From Cloeon dipterum (lineage: Eukaryota; Arthropoda; Insecta; Ephemeroptera; Baetidae), in NCBI RefSeq assembly GCF_949628265.1, contig NC_088786.1, positions 28,231,681-28,295,680 of the forward strand: a DNA stretch of 64,000 nt, given 5' to 3'. Each line of letters begins with the position of its first letter. The first letter of the stretch is position 1. Made by a program: the position numbers and the translations under genes. The notes below the pieces were generated by a model, which saw only the letters and a list, made by a program, of their open reading frames with translations, had not been told where the DNA came from and did not search any database. Positions 37,801 to 49,800 of the stretch are shown here, piece by piece.

Positions 37801-40800
37801 AAAATAAACAAGCCACGAATCCCCGCTGCTCGAGTTGGCGTGTGTTTTCCTTACCTTGAGGCATCTCACAGTGGAGGAGGAGGGACAGACAGACAAGACT
37901 CGCTTTACTCTGGGTGCCAGCAGTCGCCGACACCACAGGTAAAACGACAAGTACAGACTTTTTGTGTTTGTGTGTTTTTGTGCTATTTTGGTCTAAGAAA
38001 ATATCTGCTAAAGACGGAAAAACAGTACTTTTTGTACACGAAAAGAGAGACAGGACAGACAAGGATTTTTCTACTTTTCTTCCCTATTTCAGAAGGAAGA
38101 GAATGTGCTGCACAGACAACGACTAGCCATTTTTCGAATTAAAGAACGTTGCCATTCTTTAATTGAAATATAACAACTCTGCCGTCGTCCATTTCCAAGA
38201 GACAAATTGCTCCGAATTGGAGAGTAATTAAAATGCGTTTGTTTATCTTGGTGCTTTCATGTCATTTTAGGTACAAGTATTTATGTATTTATTTGCACGT
38301 TTTGCACACAATTTTCCGCTTTTGAACGGACCTACCTGCTGTTCCTCTGTTGCAATTGTCATTGGCGTACTGTCTCCTGCACATGTCCAACCTGCAAGCA
38401 AATCAGGGTTCGCCCCGAATGTCAAACCGACTCGCTGTGCCGCGACCAAAAATCCACTCAAAATTCGCGGCCAAGGTTAATCAGTGGCAAGCCCAGCAAC
38501 CGCAAACTCACACAAATGGTTGATTATCATGGTCAGCATGCAGAGAAAGACACAAAAATTAAAAATAGAAGAAGGAGAGGTGGTGTAAAAGGGTGCGACG
38601 GCTGCGCGGCCACGTACCAGCGGTTCCTTTGGTGCAGCGGCCGCCTTTCCTGCGCCGGCACATGTCATACCTGCGGCCAGGAGCTCGATCAAACACATTG
38701 CACGCGAAAAAAGTGAAAGGCTGGCTAGCTCAGTAACTCAATCGCCGGCCGCGTAAAATGTTCACATTTACTTTGCTCGTAATCACTCACAGATCGTGAG
38801 GATCAATATGGGACGCCTCCTTCAAACTTAATATCAAAGGGAACGCGCGCGCGCGAGGCCTACTTTCGAAGCTCAAACGAAAGATGAAACTGATTTTGGA
38901 CCGGTGGGGCAGGGGTGGAAGAGGCGAAAGAGAAAAAAAAGTGTGACAGATTCGCCGGTGCAGATCACGATCGGTGCTGCAAATGAACCGACGAATATCT
39001 GTCAGGGCGTGACCTTTGAAATGTCAAATGCGAAAAAAGTTTTGTGCACATTCACTTTGCGAGAAAGGAATAAATTGTGTGTTGTGTCAGAAGAGCGGTC
39101 GTGAGCTAGGCGACCGGTTTGTGGCGAATAGAATTTCACTAGGAATAATGGAAAATGTAAAGAGAAAGAGTGCATTCGAAGGAGATTCTACCGACGACAG
39201 TTCAAGAACTAACCGCAAAATCAGGACGGAACCTTTTCAACTTTCACAGTAATTCTAAAGTAATTTCAATTCTATCGATTTCCAATAATTTTTAACGAGA
39301 GTGTAATTTTTGCAGAATCCTCTCAGCGTTTAACCCAAGGTTTTATCCGTCCTGAGAGATTGCAGAGCATGTTGAGGCGCATCCTCAGGGTGACCCTGCA
39401 AAATAGACCCTTGCATTTTGGTCTCACTTTGTGATTGCAACTGCAATGTCGTAGACGGGAAGTCTCCTCTCCCTGAACAGGTATTTGCCCATGTCCGTTA
39501 GCGCGGCTGCCGAGTCAATCGCGTCCCTGCCAACCCTGTTGCTCTCCAGGTATGGAGTGGCGTCTCTTCCCTGAAATTTCAAGCATAAGCAAGGGCAAGT
39601 GAAATCATCGGGAGGGGCCGGGGGTATCTTACCCTGGAGATGATGATTCCGGCGATGCTGATGCGCACCTTGGGACCCTTGAGCAGTTTGTACCTAAGGT
39701 CGACGCCGTTCCAGAATGAAACAAAGTATCTCTTGATTTGCACGTTGTCGCCGCCGTGAAGCCTGTGTGCACAATTAATAGTTAGCCTGGGTCAAAAGGC
39801 ATCTGCTCTTTCCGTTGAAATAATTAATTTTCTCGGAGATTTAAAAAATTAGTGTTTCGGCGTCTTTTTGCCTTTTATTTTGCAACCATGAAAGGTATCG
39901 AAACTCAAGATCAACTTTTGTTAATTAACAGACGTGTGCAAATGTGCACCAAGGGTCGGCGCGGCAGACAGCGAAGCCATTACGAGCGCAAACAATTTGT
40001 GAGCAAACATTCCTCACTGCTAAAAAGCGAGGAAACGAACAAAGCACGTTCTGTCACTTCAGAACAATTATTTTGCTTTGCCAGATCGGCAAGGGCACCA
40101 ACCTGTATCCATCGTAATCGACGATGACTAGGATCTCAGGGTAGATAACATATGGCGCATCTCGTCTGTCTCGTGACTTCTTGCTCTTGGACTTCTTGCT
40201 CTTTCGTACGTCGCGGCGGAAGCGCTTCGACAAGTGGTCGGGCTCCATGAAAGCTGAATAAATAATTTACAAACGTTTTAGTGAAAAACTCGAGGTTATA
40301 TTATTTTAAATTTAAAAAGATGAGTGATAATTTTTTTGCGTAATAAATCACAATTCTTTATGCAATGATGAATAAAATTAAGGTACACGATAATCAATTT
40401 AAAGTGTCATACCGTAATCGCCTAAAGGGTCTGCCTCGTCAACCTTCTTTTTTATCACAACGTGCATTCCCAGGGTGGCGGCGCTTCTCTTCGTCCTTTT
40501 GTTCTTCTTCTTGTCGATGAAGGTGGCCTTCTTCGAGGGCTTCTTACCGGGCTTTCCTGCGGGCAGGGGGAAGCCGGATCTGACGGTTTCCTCGTCGCCC
40601 TGCTCCTCGTCCAGGAACATCTCGTCGTCGCTGCCACCGTACTCCGCCTCCTCGTCAAAGTAGTCCGGGTGCGAGGTCACGGGGGTCAGGTGTCGAACTG
40701 AAGCAGGCACAGGTCGAACCACCAGGTCGCCGCCGATCGTACCTTCCTGCGAGAGAGGAGGGCAAGTGCAGCACAGTGTCAGTTTTGAAATTCGCAATTG

Positions 40801-43800
40801 CACGTTCTAGTTGCTGCAGAGAAATGAGCGATCGCCTCATCATAATTGCACGTGTGTGGAATTCTGCAAGCGAACGTATTAGGGGGCAATTAACGGCCGC
40901 ATAGACAATAGGCCGTTAACGCTGGCTGCATTATTGGAGCAAGTGAAGCAGCAGAGTACAGAGTATGCACGCAGTGTAATTTCACAACTGAGTGAACCGA
41001 CCGTTCGTATTCAGGCAGCAGCAGTTGCTCTTGGGAACGATCTCTGTATGAATAAATATGCGAGATCGAGAGCCAGGACTCAATTCAACTCTCGTGCCTT
41101 GAACCTTGGTATTAATTTCAGATCTGTGTGTGTACAGCTTATTGTTAGTCTCAAACCTCTTTTCAAAGCTAAGCTACTTGCACTAATTAAAGATGGTATT
41201 ACTTGCCTGGATGTCTCATTGAGCAGATTTTCACTTCTTCTGTTTGTTTATTCTGATTATTTTTTTCTTCAATTATTTATCTTACACTTTCTCATACTGG
41301 ATAGTAGGTGTATTGGCATTTAAGTCTCAGTGCGGCTTGATATCCCCAGTGATGGATCGTTTTAGCAATTTATGCAGTACTGTTCGCCCTTTCTTTTGCT
41401 ATGTATGACCTTATAATTTATTGTATTTGACTAGAGCATAAGAATAAACAAGAATAATAAGGTCTCATCAGCACCTGCTAAACAAATTCCACGCTGCAAT
41501 TTTTAATCCCAGCTCTTTGCAATCGATTGACTGCACTAATTTCTGAACACAGTCAAAAAGTCTTGTGAAATCCTGCCACTTACCCTCCCTGCTGTACAAA
41601 TCCCATGAAAGTTTTTTTTTGTTTCTTCGTATTTTGCTCAGTTTATATTTAAAAAATTTGGTCACGACAGTTTAACCTTTTGCTTCATAGAAAAATTAAA
41701 AACCAGCCTCGATCGGATGGAACACAATGAAGGTTGAGACTCACAACAAGGAGGGTGCCGTCCTGCGGATCTGTGTGGACGAGAAGGGCAGCGCCGCTGG
41801 CCTCGTCCTGGTAGGTGTGTCCGATGTCGGCGCCGTGCTCCGCCTGCGGAATCTCGGCCAACTCGGCGCCGTCCTGGGCCCACATGCGCAGTGCCGAGGG
41901 ACCCGCGGCGCCCGCTAGCCCCGTGGTGCGGCGCAGGGCCAGCTGCATGGGCCGCCCGAACGCCTCCAAATGGGCCACCAAGTGGGGACCTTCGCTGTGC
42001 TCCGAGGGGGCGCTCCGCTTGCTCAGGGCACGCACGGCCACCACCTCGTAATCGGGCACTGCTCAACAAAATTATTTTTATGATAAGTAAAAGGAACAGA
42101 GATTGTTTTTATTTCAATTACAAAATGATTTTCAAAGCACGCGTGTGTGTATAACATTAAAGTTGAAGTGTTTGCAAATAAACGCGTTACATTGAATAAG
42201 TTACAAGCGCAATTTATCTTGTGACTTCATTTCCCTGAACAAAAATAAAATTACAACTTCTGTGAGTGCGCAAACAACTATACAAAGTGTGAAATATGAC
42301 AAGTTATGAGATAAAACGCATCATGATAAATAAAATGTAAATGAGGAGCGGTATGGCGGAGGTCAAAGGAAGCGGCTCCGCTCGTTCTTTTGCATATCAT
42401 TCTTAATTGCACGCGGCGCCTCACGGTTGCAGCATTTAAACTCTTTGTTTTCCACTTTCCGCTATTCTAATTTTCTTCTCCGTCGTTTCCGATTTTTTGC
42501 GGGTGTTGCTGAAGGCAAAGGAATAAAGGGTCGTTTCGCAGTCACTCACCTTGGTCATGAGAGTCCACGTGGAAGAGCGAGCGCAAGTCTTCTACGCTCA
42601 GTTGTGTGTGGAGATCAGGGGAGGAGGCGCCCGCCTGCAAACAAACAAAACAAATTTTTCATCAGTTCCATACAAATCAATTTTGGTGAGACTCCTAAAA
42701 ATATGATTAATTGCAATTTTTTATGGACGGAAATGGTCGCAGAGTAATGAAAATTTAACCATTTAGGCAAACATCATATTGGCTCAGGGTGGAAAAATGT
42801 TAGGGTTCTGATAGTCTTTTTTCGACGTCCAATTTTTCAGCTTACTTAAGAATAACGTTTTTCTGCAATCGAATTCAACGACATACAAAAATGGCCAACA
42901 CCTGAACTATATTTGCAGGCTGAATTGTAAGGGTCTCGCACCTGCAGCCTGTCGAATTGGGCAATGAGTAATTGCTCGCATTGGAATAAATTAACAAGCA
43001 TCTATCGGTTAAGAATGGACCCGTTTCCTGGTCCGCCGGCCGCGGTGGCACAATTACAAACAATTACCGCTTAATTTGCTGTCAGCGGTGCGGCGTTGAG
43101 CAAGAGCTGTGCTAAGCACGCAGATCATAACACACACACTCGGTCGCGCGATGGTTAGCCAGAGCCGAAATCGCACTCACAATCGTTTCGATCAAGCGGC
43201 TGCGGCGAGAAAGGGAAAGACAGACACAAAAGTATGCACAAGGATCAATGAGGCGTGCAGATCAATTGGCCGACGCACCACTTTTGGCCTGGCCAGTCAC
43301 GAATCGAGCTGATTGCAAAACAGTGAACAGAGAGAGATAAATGAAGCCGGCAATAAGGAAGCTTATGCGCCGCTTGAGGCCCTAGTTTTTTGCCCAAATT
43401 GAATATAATACACAGCAACTCCGCCCTCGTGCATTCGAGTGTCTATGAGCATGTGTATCGTGCGATCTAATTATTACTGTCCGCCGCTTTCCTCTCAAAT
43501 TACAAACAGAGTGCATTTTCCTGCGCGTGTGCAATTTGTTGAAACAGGAAGAGATTGTCGAGCTCTTATCCACTCTAATCCTCTCGGAATTAGCAGATGG
43601 TGGAAATTGCATTTCGTCAGCGCATGTCACCAGAGAGGCTCTGACTCGTCAGAATCGAACGCTTTTGTAACAAATGAAAAGAGTTTGCATCTCGTCAAAT
43701 AAGGCGTTTGCCAAATTCGTAAACAAACGCGTTTAAACATTTGTGATTGCGTCAGGTACAATTGAGTATTCAACGCGATGCAGGATGTTATCAAAAAGTG

Positions 43801-46800
43801 GCGCTGCCAATCACCTGGCCTTTCTTTCGTTTGCGACATGTCAATTGGGCAAGGCGTGCATTTGTCAACATCTTTTTAGCAAAAACGGTGCCCACCGAAA
43901 TGCGGTGCTCACGGATTATGGAGAAACAGAAACCTCAAATACATTTCGCAGGAATTTGATGTATTTAAGTCTCATCTATCTAGAATCATTACTTTCCTAA
44001 TAAGGCAGTCCAAAACCAACGCTTCTGAATCTCAATGATACGAAAGGAAACGCAATTATGCATTCAAAATTGCGTACTCAGTTTGACCTTTTGGGTGGAG
44101 AGCGAAATTAAAAGGTTCTTCCTTCATTTTTTTATCTTCACTGACAGCACAGGTCGTTAATTTTTATCAGCACGGCCAATCTCAACAATGGCATAACAAT
44201 GGGACGTTGTTGGCTCTTCCTCCCGATGCGTGCAGCTCTCGCCTCGCGGGCATCAATATCGCACCGTTGCACGCTGACACCTCAATGACGCCCAATGAAA
44301 AGTTAAAAGTGCGTATGTCACTCCTCTGCGCTTTTTACGCCTCTAATTAACTGCAATAAAAAATGTTCGCGTGGATGACGCTCGTGTCCCTCATGTTTAT
44401 TACTCGCCGACAAGACAAGCTGAGTCGCACGCTTTTTCTTTAATTCCGCAGAAGATGAATTAATTGCTCGAGTGTGCGAGAAAAATCCTTTTATGAGGAA
44501 GATAAGCAGTGCCACAGATTGCATTTTATCGTAATATCCGTGCTTCTAGCTTATACCGCTTTTAGAGAAAAAACATCTGCGGCTATGATGCGCAACATAA
44601 TGAAGCAACTCCTAATCCGCACAAGTTTTTCATTGGTTGTTCGTATTTTTTTATGTTGTGCATTTCATTTGTTTCGGAACAGCTCTCTGAGGAAACTGAC
44701 TTAGCGCGTGGGGAGTCCGCTAATGAATCGTATTAAAAAAAATTTGTGTCTCGACCTCATTTGTGAGGTAATTGACTGGCTATTTGCATAATCAGGTGCG
44801 AGGCGAGCTGCACCTCGATGCGAGCCAGCACAAATAAATAATGAATGGGCTGCTGGCGCGATTTGCATTAATTCAAATGAAGCGACGCGCTGAGCAACGT
44901 CTCGGCAGTCATCTCTAGAAGAAGATCTCCAGGCGGCTGACCTTTCCAAACGACTTCTCCTTTCATTTGAGCAGCGAGCGAGAAAAGTGATTGAGCAATT
45001 CCGCTCCAAATCGGTCTGTTACGGGAATATAATGGCAGATTTGTGCTGCACGCGCGTTGCAGTCGGATATTTCGCTCATTTGCATCTTCTCTCGTCGGTC
45101 GGCGGTGCACTCTGCTTGCTTTCTCTGCTGCTGCTGCGGAATTCCAAATGAAATGGCAGCTTCACCTGATGCGATATATGTTGTTAAAAAGAGCAAGTGA
45201 GCGATCGCGTCTTCTTTCTCCCTCTCGGCTTGGCCGCATAGAAAGCGTTTTCAGCCGGCCAACTGCCAGTGAGAGATGATCTCGTTTGCAGTTCCTCGTT
45301 ACATCACGCCGGATCACGAGTGGAAAGTTTTATATATTTGCCTTTTAATGAGCAGCCAACATTCGCCAGCACTCGGCCTTGGCTCATCCTTCCTTCAAAA
45401 TAGGTAAAATTCTAAAGCAATAAACCGGGTCCATCAAAATTTGGGTAGCTCATTTTTAGATGCCATATCAAACATCAGTAAGTTTGTTAAATCATTTTGC
45501 GGTTAGATGGAAACAGATTAAGCTACATTTTCAAAGGAAAAATCTAATCAAAAATTTTGTTTTTTATTAAAATGCAAACAATGGGACAGTAACAGTGCCA
45601 CGGCCCACGGCAAACCAGCAAATCACAATTAAAGCACTTTTTCTTCACCTTTTACTCGTACCAAAGCAGATTTTTAATATTCGATTTTGACTGCAGACTC
45701 AGGGATACTGCAGCTATTAATAAAGGGAGAGTTTGTTTGAGTGGGTTTAGTATATTGTGACGCTCGAGTGGTCGCAAGTGAAGCAAATGGGCAAGGTCGC
45801 ACAAACAACAAGTGCTCTCTCGCCGCCGAGCAAAGGACCTCGCCAATGAGAGAGAAAGTGACCGCGCGCTGGTTGCTCTCCGCACTGCCTACCTACTTAC
45901 TCACTTGTGTACGTACTCGAGTTACACACATACAGCAAGCGAGACAAGTACTCTCCTCCGACTGACCTGACAAAGAGGCACTCCACTCGCTCTCGGACCC
46001 GAGTGTCCAAAACGTCCGCTTTCCCATTTAGCGACATGCAAAAAACAGACGGTTGCGTCACTCGCGAGTCTTCTCCGAGCCGGATATTATTATGGTATCG
46101 ACACACTGCATAATAAAGTTTACCATTTTGTGTACCGGCAAAACATTTTTATAGCCCCGCATTTGCGATTTTGCGCCTCACGAACGGACAAGTACATGCA
46201 GAGATGAATGATAAATAAAGAGAGGGACGATTTTCGCCCGACAACTGTGGAACAATAGTGTTTTGCCAAATGTCAAGGGAGCCGCTTCTCACATTTTGGT
46301 CCTCGACCGTGACAGAAGAGGAATCTCCTTACTCGGCTGGGCGTGATATTTTTGGAAATTTATTCTCAATGCCGCTTTTTTATTAATGGCTTTGGCGTGC
46401 CTTAACCTAAACACTCGCGTAATATTATCGCATTCATCCTACAGCAAAACGAGCGGTTACATGCATTTGCTGTAGGAACAAAAACCTTCTACAGTGACAA
46501 TAAGTTGGCGATTTCTACGAAATCATGGCGTGCACAGGGTAAGAGAAGAGAACAAATATGTTATCAAAAGGAATTAGCAAATGCAAAATCAGCAAACAAA
46601 AGTCAAAGCCAAGGCCAGATGGGACTGAAGCGGATGTGCTGTAAAGGACAATGTTCTCCGGAATCGCGTGTGCTCCGCAACACAATCAGCAAAGCTATCT
46701 CGTGCAGTCATCTATTTTGAGTCAATTTGCCGCTCTCCCACTCACTTTTGACTTTTTGGGATATAGAATTGCAGCAGAAGTAAACTATTTGCATTCATTG

Positions 46801-49800
46801 CGGTGGAACAAGTAACGAATTAAATTTTGGCTACTTCCTCGTTCACATTGCGTTCTTCACAAAATGCCAATTAATTCCTTTTTTCCTACTTCTTCTTTAT
46901 CTATCTGCAAAATTGCTTTATCTTAAAGGGAAACTATTATCTATTGTCTCGCTCACAATCAGCAATGAATAGATTTTTTTTTGTATTTCTTGTCAGCATG
47001 AAAATTCATGAGTTGTGTACTCCGTTTCGCTGGCTGCTTCTCTGAACTTGCGATCGGAGTAAGAATGCAGTGCCTTGCTCTGATAATCAAATCATTGGTG
47101 ACCGGCGTGTCTGACATAAATTATCGTGGTACAAAGGCCCTTCATTTTTTTCTTTTTATTATCATCCACGAGAAAAATGCCAAAAGGGTTGGCTGTATTT
47201 GATTGCTCTCTTTGTTCGTGGAAATGCAATAAAGTCTGGTGTACATTAAACTGGAATGCTTGCTCGCGCACCACTGACTGACTGACCTTTTGAGCCAAAT
47301 CGCACGAGAGAGTTAGAAAAGCAAGGCGGCCTTGCCGCGAGTAAAGAAACATACTCGACCACGTAACTACTATCCTCCAGTAGTAGACCAATTTTTTGTC
47401 CAAAGTGATTCACGGCAGACAAAGGCGACTCGGCCGATTCCTTTGAAGGTGAAAACAATAGAAAATTTTGCAATGAAAACGCGGGAGAAATTAGTTCTTT
47501 TTGTATCGTCCCAGTTTCAACGCACAAAACCAGTCTCCTGGAAAATTCATTCAGATTTTTACTTTTTATGAACAAAACGAGAAATATTTCCTATTCAGTC
47601 GACTGATCTACTTTATTGGTGAAGGCACCATTTTTGAACTTCTTTATTTTGATACTCTTTCATGGATTTAACTCGAGAAAATATGTTGGTTTCCTCTATA
47701 TTTACAGTCACTTTTAAACACAAAATATTAAGGCTAGTGAAAAATTTACAATAATTGTGTTTTTCCTTGCTCCAATTTCAATTTTATCCAATTACCCAGA
47801 GCAAGAGATTGACCAATTCAAAGAAAATGTTAAATTTACTAACATTGAAGGGTATTAGAAAGGCTAATGTTTCCCTTTAGACGTGTAATGAGGTTTTCCC
47901 ACCAAAGCAATTATATAAGAGACGAAAAAGAACAAAAAAGCACGATTATTTTTCCAAGTGTCAACGATTTTTTTAAATACCAATCAATGCAAATAATGAA
48001 AATCAGCGAATGTAGAATACAGTAGAGCCCCATTAAGATGTTGCTTTGCTTGAAGTGAGAAAAAATCAAAGAACCCATGAAATTTTGAAACAATTAAGAA
48101 TCCTCTTTTTGATTTGGATGAAATCATTTAATAAGGTGTACAACAAAAGAGTTTTTCCCCTTTAGAATTTTGTAATGTACATGAAGCACAATTCCACGCC
48201 TTTGAAAAATAAATCTCGAAGAAAGAGGTGAAATAGTGTCCCGGGATTGTTAGAGGGTGTGTTCTTTTTGGGGAGACTTCCGGAATCTAATCTATTTATC
48301 TCTTTTTTAGTGGATATTGCAACAGAATCGTTTCCCACGGCTAGAGAAGCAACATTTTCTTGCAGGAGTGATCGTGTTTTACAGGTAATATAATATGCTG
48401 ATGAGACCTAATGGGCTGGAACAGCTGCAGTCAAGTACGAAGAATGCGATGAACATTCACTATTTTCTGATTCCCACTTGTACGCAACTCGTGATATACA
48501 AAATTAAAACTGGATCCTAAAGCCATTTAGTTTTATTTCACGAACAATTAACCGCGTCATTTGAAGGTCCGACTTTGAAATTTACCCCTTCAGCAATTAA
48601 TAAACGAAGCAGATTGCATAATAAACGCCGAATATTGGCTGTTCAACGCCCTTCGCTGCTGGTGGGCCAGAATTGCGCGGTGACCGCAAATTTCGAGACC
48701 GCCGGGATGATTTCAATCCTCACCTTGGTGGGCATTGAGAGCCTCGAGGGCTGCAGCGTAAACGCGGCGCGCGGTTTCGCCGCTCACAGTCGGCGAGGAG
48801 CGCACAATGGAGATCATAGCACGCGAGTGCTCCGGTTGCGGCGATGGCCAGTGGCAAGGCCACGCCTGGGCGCGGCACACACTCGCTAGCGTCTCGCCTT
48901 TTTTCCCAACCTGTGGCCGGTACTACGAGTGGCCAGGGCAGACGCAGCCCAAGGTTGCGTCATGCGCCGAACGTGCCGCGCTGTGGGTACAGATCCCGAC
49001 ACTTCCTAGTCGTGGAAAAGCAGGCCGATCGCAATCTTCTATCTTTGTGGTGTGTCTATATATTATATTTCGGCTCCTCGCGCAACAATCGTGATAAATG
49101 GGCCTGATACAAAAACATACACACTCACTCACTCATTGTTGCACGCGGGCGCTATTTGTTCGCGCCGCTTGCACCATCCGGCCTCTGGGCCCCCATGACG
49201 AGACCGTAGATTTACCAGTTCGTTAATTAGAGCAGCCCAAGGCGCTGAAATGTGGTCCCGAAACCAGCGCGTAATCCTTTTTCCGCAATGTACTAGGCCG
49301 ATGTTTGTTAGTGAAATTTTTGCGTCGTTGATCAGAATGAGGAAAGCGGCTGTATTTTTTTAAACCAACATACGTACATTTTTTTGGATAGATCGAGACA
49401 AAAGATAGAAACGTTAATTAAATCTAAAGGTGTCGAAATTAAGAGGCTAACCACCGAGCTAATTGATGGTTTTTTTTTTGCTTCAAATGACCCCTTAATT
49501 GATTGTTAATTAGTCGCCTGCGGAGAGTTTGTAGCCTCTTTTTTAATGGGAGCCGCGGCACCGCCTCTCTTTGTTTTTCATTGTCTGCAGGTTGCGAGCG
49601 GAGTGAATCAATGAATGGCTCTAAAAAAAGTCGGTCTCTTCCAAATTGGAACGCTGCCTGATTATGCAAATTTCCTCTTGACGTGGCGTCCCATTGAGCG
49701 GCAAAAAATAAACACTGGACTAGATCACATTGTTGAGCAACACTATTTGGCCGTGGCTCAAAACTGCCTCTTTGGCACAAAAACAGCGTTTGCCGCCCAG

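Noticed and set aside
37855-37909. A possible third copy of the protease alternative exon (minus strand), with acceptor and donor signals and a Cys-x7-Cys spacing.
   Set aside because: Its 55-base length leaves the wrong phase for the next exon, which would be read out of frame, and it lacks the DMCRR and GTA residues shared by the two real copies.
48575-49132. Overlapping open frames on both strands in a GC-richer part of the protease intron.
   Set aside because: None has a recognisable domain, splice sites or codon bias; overlapping frames on both strands are expected where stop codons are rare by composition.
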